A stretch of DNA of 64,000 nucleotides from Ctenosaura bakeri (taxonomy: Eukaryota; Chordata; Lepidosauria; Squamata; Iguanidae), in assembly GCA_948474755.1 (NCBI GenBank), contig CAOLHI010000059.1, positions 496,001 to 560,000 on the forward strand, written 5' to 3'. How positions within the stretch are numbered: position 1 is the first letter of the stretch; each line of letters begins with the position of its first letter. Below, piece by piece: positions 1 through 12,767 of the stretch. A program made the position numbers and the translations under genes. Below the pieces are notes generated by a model. The model was not told the origin of the DNA. It saw only the letters and a list, made by a program, of their open reading frames with translations, and did no database searches.

Positions 1-345
1 GAAAATCAACTCCTCTAAAAAGTGGTGCTGAAGAAGTTTTAAGAGTTCTACAGATACTGTGGACTATTAAAAAAGACAAATGAAGGGATCTGAAAACCAA
101 TCAGGCCTGAGCTCTCACTAGAAGTGAAGATCACTAAACTTAGGCTGTCGTACTTTGGACATATCATGGGATACCACGACTCATTGGAAAAGATTATAAC
201 GCTTGATAAAATGGAGACTTCACTACAAGTGCAATTGAGGAAGCCACCTGAGTTTGCAAGACTCCAGCAGGGCAGTTGATGATGGAGATCTTATAGGTCT
301 CTCATTTGTCCAGTCACTATAAGTCTAAGTAGAATTGATGGCCAA
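1..345 (+). mobile_element. RTE/BovB-like LINE, 3' terminal fragment
   Basis: Degenerate 3' end of a non-LTR retrotransposon cut by the window edge. Despite frameshifts it matches the 41.1 kb copy module by module: the stretch meaning 'TKLRLSYIGHVM', a run corresponding to 'EKIITLDKME', and a terminal segment resembling 'GTCACTATAAGTCTAAG' then 'GGCCAATAACAA'. That last segment is the tail type shared with the local tRNA-derived SINEs. No open frame survives, so this is an old copy. Assignment to RTE/BovB is by recognised C-terminal motifs only. Confidence 0.62.
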
Positions 346-1690
346 TAACAATACCTTCCCACCCAAAAATATGACAAAATTAAATATGGCAATTGTAAAA
401 GAAATAAAATTAAACCTCTCAAGTTGATACCCTGGGCTTGGTTTTATTACTTTGATGTGTTTTCCCCTGTGTTAGGACAGAACAAGGCTAAATTTATCGT
501 TTGATGTATCCCCTCTTTAAAATCGTAATTCTGCTGAATGTTATAGAAATAATTCACTTTAATGAGATCAGTATGTCTTATAGTAAGTTCTCACATGTTT
601 GTAAATCAGATCTTTTCTTTAAAGAAAGTATAAACAATAAAAATACAAAATACTTTAAAGCATCATTTATTCAGAAGCTTTAAAAAACACAATGATTTTG
701 TGTGAATTATATATAACCCACTCAGTAAGCAATTCACTAAAGATTCCTCTTCATATTTCACTTTCATATAGAAGTTACCTATAGCTCAAAGGAAAATTTT
801 AACTAAAAAGGGAATGGTTGCTGGAAGCACATAATTAATTAAAGTTAACTAAAGATGAATAATGCAATATAATACTTAACATAGTTTAGGCAAAGGTTTT
901 GAATCAGCTTCCAATTTTCCTGCTTGGAATTAATTGTAGACACAAATGATAGCGCACAGACACTTAATTAACTGGGTTGTTCCTTTAGGTATAGTGAATA
1001 GGGAACTGTACGCTGTCACTGGCCTCATGATGAATGACATCTGTGATTTCAGCTGCTCTTGCAAAACTGCAGGTGTGAAATGAAAAGCCATATTCTAACC
1101 TATTTAATATTTTGGTTCTTAGAATGCTTTGCAGTGGGAATAGTCTCTCTGTCCCTTGGCTGTGACTATATCGACTGATTCGGATAGATAATATTTTTTA
1201 ATAGATAAAGAAGCCATTATATAAGGTTAGGTGGGAAAGTGGAAACTTGAGTGGGAGGGTGGATTGGTATGTTCACCCCCGTTCTACGAAGCTCATTTTG
1301 GAAAAAGTATTTGCATAACGTCTGTTTGCTTTTCAGGCACACAATAGCCAAGTGAAGCAGTGCTACTGCATTCCACTTGCAATATGGAAGAGCCACTATT
1401 AGTCACAAGTGAGCAGTAAAGTTGAGTAATGAAACAGCAGGGTTGCACTCCACATTTGTCCAAAAAAGAAGAGAGTAAAGAATGATGCAGCAAATAGCAA
1501 CACTTGCAAAAGTTAGACCAAAGGGAGAGCCAAGTTGTTCAAAAGCTTGTTTTACAAAGAAATTTCTTTCTTGTTTCTTTGTTTGACAGGCATCCACTGT
1601 GGATTCTTCATCACTATTAGGTCACTAAGTCTTGGAGCCATACTGGTATGGAGTCAAAGCAGCCTTCTTCCATCAGGCAACCACCACATA
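346..1690. other. Unrecognised AT-rich sequence
   Basis: No repeat, exon or RNA gene is recognised. Reading frames here are at most 66 codons and without known motifs. Confidence 0.5.
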
Positions 1691-1696
1691 TATTGA

Positions 1697-1765
1697 GCTA
1701 CACCTGACTGTGATGGCTGGGGATGATGGCAGCTGTAGTCCAACCTACCTGGAATGCACAAGCTT
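1697..1765. repeat. Fragment of hAT-like palindromic repeat
   Basis: Contains 'GATGGCAGCTGTAGTCCAAC', a wording typical of short sauropsid hAT-like repeats built around 'CTGGGAGTTGTAGTCCAA'. No ends or target duplication are visible. Confidence 0.4.
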
Positions 1766-1854
1766 CTAAAAAGCTTGGTTAAGATGCCAAACTATAGCAG
1801 ATTCATATCTCCAGCAATTCATGAAGCTCACTAGATAACCCTGTGCCAGACATC

Positions 1855-1957
1855 ATCTCTCACCTTTCTTTACCTCACAGGGGTTTTGTGAGGATAAGGT
1901 TGGGAGAAACTTCCAGCAACAAAAGGCAAGCCACAAATGTAATAAATACAGAAATAC
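1855..1957 (+). repeat. L2/SINE-type 3' tail fragment
   Basis: Shows 'CCTCACAGGGGTTTTGTGAGGATAA' in degenerate form, followed by 'AGGCAAGCCACAAATGTAATAAATA'. This resembles the common sauropsid L2-type tail that ends in an AATAAATA repeat. It is a fragment only. Confidence 0.45.
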
Positions 1958-1959
1958 CA

Positions 1960-4555
1960 AATTTCACCATGACTTTACTGTGATGTCCTTAATAGGAGTA
2001 TTTTCAATACCCAAATGAAAGAAAGATTAAACAACAGAAAACCCAGAGCTCTGAAGAAATGATAGCAGATCAGAATGGAATTCTGCAAAAGCAAAACAAA
2101 TTGGACAGGTAAGTAAGCTAGGAGAGAACACCTGGACACCAGAATGTAGAAAGTTATTTTTCTCAAGGATGACTCACAAATTGCTTTCTACTGGTTGTTT
2201 CTTTCCTTGTGAGCAGTTTATCTACATCTGTAAGCAGTTTACCTACATCTGTGAACAGCATTATTATGCAAGATGGCACTCAAGGATTTCAAGTCCAATA
2301 GCTCCCAGAATCTATTATTGTTTTGCCCCTGGCAAAGTTAGAGCAGTAGTCCTGCAATAAAGTAGAACTGAAATGGGAGGTCATACCAGGAAAAGAAGTA
2401 CTAAAAAAACCAGAGTTTTCTGACAGGAGTCACTGAACATGAAAAAGGACTTGGGATAGGACAGCTATCCTTATTTTAAATTAAATTTAGTTCAACATAA
2501 ATTTAGAATAGACATTGGACAAGTTACTGGTCTTTGGTTGTGGCAAAAAGTAATGAGATGCGATGAAGCTGTTGTGTCAGGATTTTGTGTCAGGCAAGTC
2601 CGCTCGTACACTTACTTGAAAGATAACAGATTGGCTCTTATGAGCTCCATCCATGTCAGAAGACAGAGCACGGACAACAACTCTACATACAAAATAAGTT
2701 CTGTGTATATCCAGGCTCTGCAACCTATGTTATTAGGATTATTTTTCCCCATAAAAGATGTAAGCATTCTAGTTCTTGGATTTTCAGAAGCGCTTGCATA
2801 ATGCCTTGAAAGCATATGTTTTCCAAACATGAAAAAAAACATAACCATTAGGGCTCTATGTGCATATTTTTTTCTTAAATGCTATATATTCATTCACTCT
2901 TTCATAAATATAGGTATGTCTTTGTGTGTATATCTGAAAATACTCCTATATTCACTGTATCTACTTTGATCTTTTCCATTTACTTTCTTAAGTTGCAGAA
3001 GAGTGAGATGGGAAACAGGGCATGGTGAGAGACCAACTCCATGGGCCTCCTCCATCAACCGTCACCGAAAATCACTCAGTCCCCCAAGCTACCATACAGG
3101 GAGATAGGAAGCAGGCCCATTCCATCAGCTCTGCTAAAATCATAGCTCCATCTTGCTGTCTTATTTCCAACTGCCCATTGTAAGAACTATTTAATCTTAT
3201 TACTGGGTTTGCTTTTTTTTTTTATTCTGCCCTCTCCATCCATTTTTTTACTTTTGTGTCATGGTGTTTGGATTCTAAAGCTGTGGGTAAGGACACTCTT
3301 GTCCTCCAGTCCTGTTGGTTGGTTTCCTGCTGGCCGCAGTCAAGAATACTCTTGTCATGTCCTGCTGTGTGAACATGATTTTACATTAGATAAACTTATA
3401 GACTGTTAAAAATAGATTTCAAGGAAAAGAGAGGGAGAGAGAGAGAAAGAGAGAGAGATTATTGACCTTGAATGTGCATCACTCAAAATTTAATCACTTC
3501 TTGCATTCATGTACAAGTTAGCAACTGCCTATATTGAAAAAGAGCCACATAAGTGATCCAAAGTGAAGTCATTTTAAAACTCTCTCTAAAAGACTTAATT
3601 CATTTAACACATTATTTCAAGCTGTAATCATCCGTAAGAATTATGTACTTAATAAGATATTCCTAAAAGCATTGGTCCATCATCTAGATCAAATGAGTAG
3701 TAAATCTGTTACATTCAGGATAAAATTGTAATTTGGATTTATAGTTGCTTTCCCTGTGAATGGTTGGTCATGATGTATCAATATCATGGCTGTGATATGC
3801 TTCACGCTCACTATGGAGTGAAGCAACACAAATGGCAGGTGAGATGTCTAGTGGACCTGTTCTATGGACTGTATGAGATTTTGCTAGAAGGCACAGAGTG
3901 CTGAATTCAGATTTAGTCATACTTTGAGGAGACCTATTGAAACCAGTGTGGCCTAAATTATTCCCGTTGATTTCATTGTGTCTGCTTTGAGTACAGAAAA
4001 GTCTAGATTGAGTCCAAAAGCTATAAGGCAAAGATGGAGAACATGACCTTCTAGAAATTGCTGAACTAATATCCCATCATCTCTTTCCATTGACTATGAT
4101 GGCCAGGGCTGAAGAGAGATGAAATCACACAATATATGGAAGACCACATGTTTCCTTACTCTAGGGTGTTGGCTGGGAAAATTGAATTGGCTAAGAGTAT
4201 CCCAGTTAATAAAGGTAGTATTTGCCTTTTAAGCTATGCCAGAAACAAATAAACAAACACTGAAACTCTGGCTGAAATCCTACACCTCCTTGCTAAGGAG
4301 GATGCTCTACTAAGACAGCAGTATGTACTTCTGAGAAAATACGGACTGTTCCATGAGCGTTACATTATTCTGTGTATGACGGAATAATCCAAGAAGCTGT
4401 AAAAATATACTTGTTGTAGGAAAATATAGGGTCAATTCACATTTTATATCAGGGATTGGAAACTGCCAAAGTTGAGGAACCCTCATTGACTCTCCATGGG
4501 CCCTTGAAGGGCTACGCCCACCTGGCAGGTCCCACACTCAACAAGCAGAGAAATG
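1960..4555. other. Unrecognised sequence with minor direct repeats
   Basis: No coding or mobile element is recognised. A 22-bp unit containing 'AGCAGTTTAYCTACATCTGT' occurs twice in tandem near 2,212-2,260. A purine tract lies at 3,425-3,458. Confidence 0.45.
3425..3458. repeat. (GA)n simple repeat
   Basis: Uninterrupted purine tract of GA and GAGAAA units. Confidence 0.9.
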
Positions 4556-4559
4556 TCTC

Positions 4560-4632
4560 TTATTGATTTGATTCAATTTATGCTCTGTCTTTCTCCCAAA
4601 ATGGGACTCAAAGCAGCTTACAGTATAAGTTA
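4560..4632 (-). repeat. L2-type 3' tail fragment, antisense
   Basis: Reads 'TTTATGCTCTGTCTTTCTCC' then 'TGGGACTCAAAGCAGCTTAC'. This is the reverse complement of the L2-type tail 'GTAAGCCGCCTTGAGTCCC...GGGAGAAAGGCGGG...AAATAAA'. It lies directly beside the palindromic MITE at 4,640. Confidence 0.55.
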
Positions 4633-4639
4633 AAACAAA

Positions 4640-4844
4640 CGCCATTTCTGCACTACACTGTTATAGTGCTATTTCTCCACTTTCAACATCCTGTGGAATT
4701 CCAGGGTTTGTAGTTTACTGAGGCCAAAGAGTTCTCTGGCTGAGAATTCTAAAGCCCTCCCCCGCCCAAATTGCAAACCCCAGGATTCCATAGGATGCTG
4801 AAAGTAGAATAACAACGCTATAACAGTGTAGCGTGAAAATGGCC
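4640..4844. mobile_element. Palindromic MITE (TIR family A)
   Basis: A long inverted repeat: the left arm (CGCCATTTCTGCACTACACTG, then TTATAGTGCTATT, then CCACTTTCAACATCCT) is mirrored by the right arm (AGGATGCTGAAAGTAGAATAAC, then AACAGTGTAG, then AAATGGCC). The non-palindromic core contains the 'AGAGTTCTCTGGCTGAGAATTCT' type sequence seen in sister copies. Flanks AAA (4,637-4,639) and AAA (4,845-4,847) fit a 3-bp target duplication, though A-rich flanks make this weak alone. No coding capacity, so movement would need a transposase from elsewhere. Confidence 0.8.
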
Positions 4845-4847
4845 AAA

Positions 4848-7800
4848 ATAGATGAAAAAATATGTGGTACAAAAAAGCCAATCAATCCAGTTTAATGTAT
4901 TACGTTTAAGTACCACATTTAAGGACTATGTTTAAAACATCAGTTTCAAAACAATTAAAAAGACATGAAACTCAAATTAGATATTAACAACAGCATACCT
5001 GCTGCATGTCTACCCTAATCTCTTTAAGGCTGAAGGTCTTTTTTAAAAAGAAGGTCCTTGCCTGCCACTGAAAAGCAGAGAGGGGGTCAAATGAGCCTCT
5101 CCCAGGAGAGAGTTCCATAGCTGAGGAGCAGCCATTGAGAAGGCTCTCTACTGTGTAGTCCCCAGATGAGCCTGTGAAGGTGATAGGACTAGGAGAAGGC
5201 CCTTCCCCAGAGATCATGGGAATCGGGCAAGCTTATATGGGGAGGTATGGGTTTTTATACAGTTTCTGAAAATATTAAGAGCACTAATGGTATGATTATG
5301 CTGGTGATAGTGATAACAATGCCATGTGGCCCTTTTCAGAGAGGGCATTCAACCTTCCTGTACATCAATGGTTGTTGGTTTTGCAGTTGGGGATGGCATG
5401 ATGTGGAGAGGGAAGCTATGCTTATATAAGTATTAGAGTAGGAGTGGGGAAAATTCGATCCTCCAAATATTTTGGCCTGACACTTCCATCAGTCTCACCC
5501 TGTAAAGGGTTATATTGCTGATAGTTTAAGCCTCTGGAAAGCCAAGTGTTCCTTGTCCCTGAGTTTGGGAAAGGCAAAGAGGAATCAAATGCACAGTTTC
5601 TGTTTTCAGCAGTGCTCATCCCTTGCATTTACCTTGTAGCTCTGGTCTGAAAACCAAGCCTGGCAATGTAAGAACTTAAAGTAAAAACATACACCAAGAA
5701 AGACTCTAGGCAGTTTCTAGTAGGCAAGAGGTGGTGCCGAGGTTTCTGTCAATAAATCTGGTTGCATCAATGTGTGTGGGAGGTAAACTATGCAAGATAA
5801 TGTTGTAGGATCAGGCAGTGTTACAGATGATTGCTTAATTATTGTTTTTGGTAAGTCTGCACACAAGTAACTTTAATTTTACAATAGTGAAAAGCTGCAA
5901 GATTCTTATTAATGTACACATGATTATATATGAGAATTCCCAGTAAAATGATTTCAAGAGTAAACATCTCAAAAAACTAAGAAATTGAAAGACCTCTTTG
6001 TGATGAACACCATGAAATAAAGAGTCTGAAGTAAACTGACAGTGGAACAGAAGGATAAATCATCACTTATATTATTCTTGCACATCAGAATGAAATATTT
6101 TTCCCTGCTGAATTACATTTCAAGAGTATTCACACATTTTTTGAAATGATTACTTGCATTTGGTGAACTTTTTCTGAAAATCTTGGGGTTTGCTTTGTAC
6201 AAAACCCAATGAGAAACCTGGAGGAGAGGATATTAAACATACTTTTCACTTTTTTGAACAATAAAAAGTCTTGTGGTCATTTATTATTTTTCCAAGCATG
6301 TCTCAATATCCTCAGATAAGAAAATTTGGGAATAATTTTTACACACCTACACTAGGAAAAAACCAAACAATCAGAACTGTATAGTGCCATCCTAAACTCT
6401 GAGCAGGCAAGAGAGATCCAGATGAGCCCTGCTTTCAGAGGTTTTGTGGCAGGCTTTCTGGCTGCTTCAAGTGGAACCACAGCTCAAAAAGAATTGCAAA
6501 TATCACTGAGAAACACCAAGTGGTTGTAGAACTCAACTAATCATCATACTGAGTGTAGCCACCCTTCAGAGCATTTCTTCAGCCCACAAAGCCAAATGAC
6601 GGCAAGAAAATACCAACCATGTGTGTCTCCCATCAAGGAGGAAGAAGGATTTGTATCTGCAAAGAGAACTACACATACATGTACACATGCAGAATGGATA
6701 CAGACACCCCCCCCCAAGATAAGATCAGAATTCCAGAATTTCCTACTGCCTCTCAGGAGCCATTTCTGAACCTAGAACCACACTGTTAAATGGATATTTA
6801 AATGATTTTTAAAAATTGATTTGAAAGATGAATAGACTGACTATCCAAATAACGATTAAAAGCAGGAGAACCCTCTTTGAAAATTCTATCTCCTCTGTTT
6901 TCTTATTTGAAAAGAAGTCTAATTGTCAGTTATTAGACTATGCAGAGCATCACTAAGATCCTAAAGGGATTGTGTAAGAATGGTCAATGTTGCTTATGTT
7001 CCATATGGTAAGGTAGTTTAATACCACAGGATGAAAATGTGGGGAGTTTTTGGATCATAACTCCCAGAATTCATTTGTACGATCTAGGAAATTGGGAACA
7101 AAAAAGTAACTTTTCCAAATTATGTGTAGTTCAAACCTAAACATTCTCAGCTCTCTAAAACTTGTCTCTCAAATGCATGATCAGAGGTTATTTCTTCAGT
7201 TAATACATTACAGGCTTCTGGCATTGAGAAATATTTGGCTCCAATTAAGCCACTGGTATGATATATTAATTCTGAAGGTGCCTGTATATGCATCAGTTAA
7301 ATGGAGCAATCACATTCATCTCAAATACACAAGCATAAGATAGAGTCGCATCCAAGGACAGGAAATGAATAAGTAAACATGTACCTGTACCTAAAGATTG
7401 TTGACTCAGTCTGGGTGAGGGACCGCACTGTCTTTCACAGTAAATGAGTGAACTCCATTCTTGCTCAAGAAGTCAGCTGATTAATTAAACCTGCACGTTT
7501 AAAATTCTGTGGCATTCAGGACTGGTGGTGTGGAGAATCAGAGAGGAAAGTCTCTGAAATGAGGCAACGGCCATGAAGAAGAAAAGTGCTGAAGAACACA
7601 AACCTGCTGGATGAGGCAGGACATAAGGGAATATGTGATATCTTATTTTGACTGAGATGTTTAAAAATGATAGCCAACTTAGCAGCTGTTCAAATGGCAG
7701 TGTTCAACAACCTCTGCAAGTCTGTTGGCAGCAGAGTCAGTGTGCTGTAACACACCTCTCAAATCTTTAACATATACAGATAGAGTGCAAATACTTCTGG

Positions 7801-9945
7801 CTGCATGCAGCCCCCCTTGCTGTGCCCAGAGAACACCACACCGAAGGACATTTGAGTTTGTTTTTCTTTTGTTTGGCTAAGAAGATCACGGGAGGAGTGA
7901 AAGCTGACTTTGGCTGTTGCTTTGTTTTACTGGGCTGATGAGGCCCACCTCAGAGAGCGAGAGAAAGGGGAAAGGTAGCCAGCAAGGATGACTCGTTGTG
8001 GAAAATACTCATACCTACAGAGCACAGTTTACATTAGGATCCAATAGAAGCTGGCAACTTACTATGTCTCCAAGTTCTGCAGGGTGTTAGAGGAAGTTGT
8101 ATAGCGCTTTAAAGGTGCCATGTCTATTGTTTTTGTGGTGTCAGCCCAACATTCCACAACATGCATGAATCAGTCATCGAGATTTCTAGTGTGCTAAGTT
8201 TTATGCTTGGCACACTGACTTTTGAGGTTAGTTAATTAAGATGAAGAAAAGAGAACTGTAATAACACGCAATTCAGTCTTCCAAACCTTTATGTGAGCCA
8301 CAGAAAAACCATGAAAAGGACCTGTGTAATCCTAATGCCTTTTAATTTTTGCAAGAGCTTTCAAATGAATCCATTAAAGTGGGGGAAATGCAGGACAAAG
8401 AGACCATCAAATCCATCCAGTGAAGCAGGCAGAATGAGCTGTACACATAGATCAACCCCACAATGGGCACCAACAGCAAGCCATAATTGGAGAGCAAGTG
8501 TAAACAGGATGCCTTTGCAAGACGTTTGCCAAATAGATATATCCAAAGGATTTGAACCTCATAATATACTGAAGGAGAAACACCAAACCATTCTATAGAT
8601 CAAAATTTCTACTGAACTCAGCAGAATAAGGATTTCCTGCAGGGACCAGTCACACTTACAGAGGTATTGAAAGATAATGTGATAAATTTCGGTCTTGCAT
8701 GTCTTTCTGGCTCATTTCTCACCCCTCCATCCACACTCACACAAAAACCCAAAGGATATCCCTTTGGTAGTTTCTTCCTTGTTATTGTTCCCAGTCTAAT
8801 GAGAAGGAGGGAGAGAGAATCCTTTCATTGTGTACCGAGTCTCTCCCAAAACAATCAAAACAGTGGCACAATGACAGAGCCCTTCCTCAACCAACAACAT
8901 GGGGAATGACATGCTAGCACTTCCCTTCTTCCTCTCCATCACCAAGTTGCCAGCCAAATATAAAAGAACCCCAAAGATCCCAAGTATATGCTTATTTTTT
9001 TTGGTTTGACTTAGCTCTTCAATTTCTGTGTGGCAGGGAGGGCTTAGTGGGGTATAGTGAGAAGAATTCAAATTAGCCACATAGTGTGAATCCTGTTCAT
9101 TTTCTTGCTGCCTAATATCAAGCACTGCCAGAACTAAATGTATATTTTCCTGGGGGAAAAAAACAGAGAAGGAAATGCCAGCAATGTCAAGTAAAAGAAA
9201 ACAAAACTTATAGTTCCGGTAAACACCTTCAGAAATAGAACTAGCTGCCAAAAACAAGAAGCTGTGAAGCAACCCAAAGAGAAAAAACACCAGGATCAGA
9301 CTTGACATCCATTTCTTAAGAATGTGTTGTAGGGAGGGGGCTATCAAGGGAAACAGATGGTATAACCTACCTGATGCTGCTTTAAACACAAAATTAACCT
9401 ATCCCCACCCCTAAAAGTTCTTTATATCCACTTCTGTCTGAAGGATCTTGATAGTGTCATGTGACTCCAGAGGTTTAAAATTTAAAGCCTGAAAATAACA
9501 TAATGCATTCCATTTTCATATATAGTAGTCTAACTCAGGTAATACCACTGCCATTACCAAAACGAATAACAACCACAACTGCAGGGCTGTAAATCTTCAA
9601 CTGTTCTGTCCTTGCATGCACCCTCATATTCCTCTGCAGTATCTTCCCCACATTCCAACATCCTGAAGCACTTCTGAGGAAAAACATGAGCATTTTCTTG
9701 TGCAAAAAACTATTTACTGAACAGAAAACAGTATTTTCTTAACAGAAAACATTTTCTTTTTCTTTGCAGGAAATAGGTTTTCTGCAAAAAAAAAATAGGT
9801 TTTTGGACACACAAAAAAGTGTTTGTTTTTTAATTCAGAATAATTCTTTCACAGCAGTGACAAAGTTACTCAAAATCCTCACTGGTCTATTAATCTTCCC
9901 AGGAGGGTTTCCTGACTGTTGGGATCCCTGAATTTTGACCTGGGG
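4848..9945. other. Unrecognised AT-rich sequence
   Basis: About 5 kb with no recognised repeat or exon. Short echoes of hAT-like wording occur near 5,470 and 7,055 but are too small to call. The longest frame (8,796-9,389, minus) begins with GTG and is listed among rejected items. Confidence 0.45.
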
Positions 9946-10072
9946 AGGACTATCTACTATATAAAAGTCAAAGTTTGTGAGTTTGTCTGTTTGTCTGCAT
10001 CAGGCAGGCAAAGATATCACATGATTGGGTGTGTGAGGCAAAAAGACCTCATATGATTGGCTGGCTGTGAAG

Positions 10073-10137
10073 ATTCTATGGAATCCTGGGGTTGGCAGTT
10101 TAGGCAGGGGCCTTTAGAATTCTCAGCCAGAGAGCTC
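10073..10137. mobile_element. Core fragment of palindromic MITE family A
   Basis: 'ATTCTATGGAATCCTGGGGT', then 'GGCAGTTTAGGCAGGGGCC', then 'AGAATTCTCAGCCAGAGAGC' reproduces the central part of the family A element, in the opposite orientation to the 4.6 kb copy. Both TIRs are missing, so this was captured or truncated inside the surrounding repeat. Confidence 0.6.
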
Positions 10138-10142
10138 AGGCT

Positions 10143-10383
10143 GGTTGCTATGGAGACAAGGCCTAGTAGCAAGAAGAAGGGCAGTGTATTCCCTCAGAAA
10201 TCAAACTTCTGTTATGTTAACAACTCTGAATACAGATTGGATTGGGGAACATGGGGATAAGTTACAGGTACTGGAATAGGCCAGTTGCTATGGAGATGAG
10301 GCCTAGCAGCAAGGAGGAGGACATTCCCTCAGGAACACAAATGGGGATGTAAATAACTCTGAATACAAATTGTTACAGGTATA
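10143..10383. repeat. Imperfect tandem duplication
   Basis: Two units (about 10,143-10,270 and 10,283-10,383) both run from 'GTTGCTATGGAGAYRAGGCC' through 'CCCTCAG', 'AACTCTGAATACARATTG' and end 'GTTACAGGTA'. The second unit is shorter. Confidence 0.75.
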
Positions 10384-10470
10384 TATATTAAAAAAAAAGT
10401 TCAGAAAGAAAGAAAGACAGACAGACAAAAAACTGGGGACTTGCAAAAGTCCTGCTATCTACTTATAGCT

Positions 10471-12310
10471 GGCAGATCCCTTTGCCAAAGTTGTCAGTAG
10501 CAAAGATCTACATCCTGGCTGATTAAAAAAAGATGTTCAACCCTGCCTGGCCCAGCAGGAGGTGCTTCTGAGAAATTTCTCACAGCCATGCTCTGAGCTC
10601 TCCTTTTGGATAGAATTGCCTGATAGTGAATCACTGCTGGGTCAAGTCCATTTGTCTTGCTCCTCACACTTGCTTTCCCACTTGCTATTGCTCCATCCTC
10701 CATTTCTATGTCTGGCTAAGGCTGGAATCCTTCTAATATACTTAGCTAGCAGATATACTTTTTCCAGGGTTAGACAACAGTGGTGAGGGAATGCGGAGAA
10801 AATCTGCCAGATCCAAATAGTGTAGTTCTCCAGTGCCTTATCTCCTTTGGGACTGTCAGGTCCACGTCCTTTTTCTTTGTTGTCATATCCTCTTATGCTG
10901 GCATAATTATATTGGCATAGTAAATCAATGCCACAACTTCTATGGGATTAATCCAAACAGCTCCACCACAAACTCTGTACAATTAATCAGCTTTCCAGTG
11001 ACAGCTATAAAGTGAGCAAGATCCAAAGAAATTATTGGGAATGAGGGAGCCATCAGGGCAGGTTTGGGGGCAATGGTATCTTCCTGTGAATGTTTAGTTT
11101 CAAAGGTGGGCTGGGTTTTTTTTTTTAATATATCTCCCACAAACAGAACAAGGAACCTTTCCATTTCCAGATGTGAAAAAGGAAAAGTAAAATGCAAAGA
11201 ACTCTTACAGCTGAGTGCCAAGGTAAAGCCTATATAATTACCTTTGTGCCCAAAGATTCACCCACAGGTATTTCCTTCACACAGCTGCTAGCATGAGGTG
11301 AATTTTTCCACCCTCCCATTCATCCTTCTACCGTTTTTGAGGTGAAATGGTCCAAAGTGCACTGGAATCACAGTTCAGCAAACCAGCTTGTTTTTGAAAC
11401 TGCACAGACATTGTAGAAGACCAATAGAGCAAACAGGTATTAATAATAATTGTAACGAAATCACAGTTTTACAGTGCATCAATGTGCAGCTTCTTTGTGA
11501 GTGAAGCCAGTAATGTTCAGACACTGGCAAGAGAGACGTAACCTTGCTATATGTCAGACAGGTAAGGATCACATCATCAAAGGTAGAACAATGTTTCCTT
11601 CCTCAGGAAAAAGGAAAGGTTAAAACATTCTACCACATCCCACATGTCGTTAGTTAGCTTTAGAGAGCCAGCTAGCATGAACTTCAAGTGTGTGCTCAAG
11701 CTATAAAAGCTCAAGAACTATAAGAAGGTAGATCATCTTTGTGCCAGCTGGAACATTTTGCCTCCTGAAATAGAAAAACGAATGGCAACTCAAAATCTTT
11801 CAAGTCAAGGTGCCTAGTATCCGAAGCCAACCAAGTTATTTTCACACCTGAGGCACAAAGTCCCAAAAGCATCTCTCTCCATTTCTGTAAATAGCAATAC
11901 AATAATAGCAAAACAACTCATAAAAAAAACTTTCACGACACCCCAGCTTGTCCATTAATTGAGCTATATCCACAATTCCCTTTTCTGACCCTCTGTTTGT
12001 GATTCCACCATTGTCTCCAACCAGACCTGAAACATCTGAAAATAAAAAAATTCTGTATTAGGGTCAAATGTTTAAAAGTCATTATTACCACCACTACCAC
12101 CACCAAATGTTACCAGCTGGAGTTTTGAACCATCAGTGATTCACATTCTATTGAAGAATCTAGGAATCAATGAAGTATCATTGGATAGCATGGCACATTC
12201 CAAGTCATGTTGCTGTTTGTAAATCTGTCATTCATTTATGGCCATTTCATTTATATGTTTTGCAGATGCACTAGACAAAAAATTATGAAACCATGCTTAA
12301 GATCCCGGAA
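10471..12310. other. Unrecognised sequence
   Basis: No repeat family, exon or RNA gene is recognised. A T11 tract lies near 11,118. Confidence 0.45.
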
Positions 12311-12317
12311 GTGATCA

Positions 12318-12402
12318 TCATTATCATCACCATTTACATCCTGCCTTTTTCCCAAACTGGACGTCAAAGTGGCTACAAATAAAAATATACAAATAAAACA
12401 CC
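12318..12402 (-). repeat. L2-type 3' tail fragment, antisense
   Basis: 'ATCCTGCCTTTTTCCCAAAC', then 'TGGACGTCAAAGTGGCTACA', then 'AATAAAAATA' matches the antisense L2-type tail pattern seen at 4,560. Confidence 0.5.
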
Positions 12403-12415
12403 CACTAGGGTTCCT

Positions 12416-12549
12416 TAGAGAGTCAGCTTGGTGTAGTGATTTGAATGTTGGACCCTGGAGACTAAGTTTCATTTCCCCACTCAGCCACAGAAACTCACTG
12501 GGTGACCTTGGGCACAATACACACTCTATGCCCCAGAAAACCCTGTGAT
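12416..12549 (+). mobile_element. tRNA-derived SINE, 5' half (split copy)
   Basis: Starts 'GAGAGTCAGCTTGGTGTAGTG' and contains an A-box-like region, a decayed B-box region and the body motif 'ACTCACTGGGTGACCTTGGG'. It breaks off at 'CCCTGTGAT' and resumes at 13,733, because about 1.18 kb has been inserted into it. The tail lies in the 3' half. Confidence 0.85.
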
Positions 12550-12639
12550 CCGTCATGTAGGAATGGGGGAAACAGGAGCTGTGCACCCCCAGCGGCAACT
12601 TTTTGGGGCACCACAGCTCCTTGCTTTCCCTCCCCCACT

Positions 12640-12760
12640 TTCCGTAGCCCCACCCCATCCATTGTAGCCATGCCCCCACATGCTGTAGCCATGCCCAACA
12701 CGGTAGCCCCACTCAACACTATAGCCCTGCCTCGTGTGCTGTAGCCAAACCCCCACACAC
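12640..12760. repeat. GTAGCCATGCCCC-like degenerate tandem array
   Basis: About eight to nine irregular units of 'GTAGCC(A)(T)GCCCC' type, with short variable spacers (CCATCC, ACATGCT, AACACG, ACTCAACACT). Matching units resume at 13,625-13,690, beyond the CR1 insertion. Confidence 0.75.
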
Positions 12761-12767
12761 TGCAGAA

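Larger units (their letters stand above)
9951..10470 (+). mobile_element. Candidate Helitron-like non-autonomous element
   Basis: The left side begins 'TCTACTATATAAAAG', resembling Helitron 5' starts (TC followed by an A/T-rich TATAAAA run). The right side has a short hairpin, GGACTT-gcaa-AAGTCC (10,437-10,452), just before 'TGCTATCTACT', as in Helitron 3' ends. The 9-bp string CTATCTACT occurs at both edges, which could instead be a target duplication of another element type. The interior includes a family A MITE core and a tandem duplication. The final CTRR signature is not clean, so the class is tentative. Confidence 0.35.

Noticed and set aside
8796..9389. 197-codon open frame on the minus strand with hydrophobic segments
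   Set aside because: Its first codon is GTG, not ATG, there is no recognised domain, and no splice-flanked exon structure was found. Its length is notable but not convincing in AT-rich DNA.
12640..12760. CRISPR-like array of short repeats
   Set aside because: Units are degenerate, spacers are short and irregular, and the context is a vertebrate repeat element.
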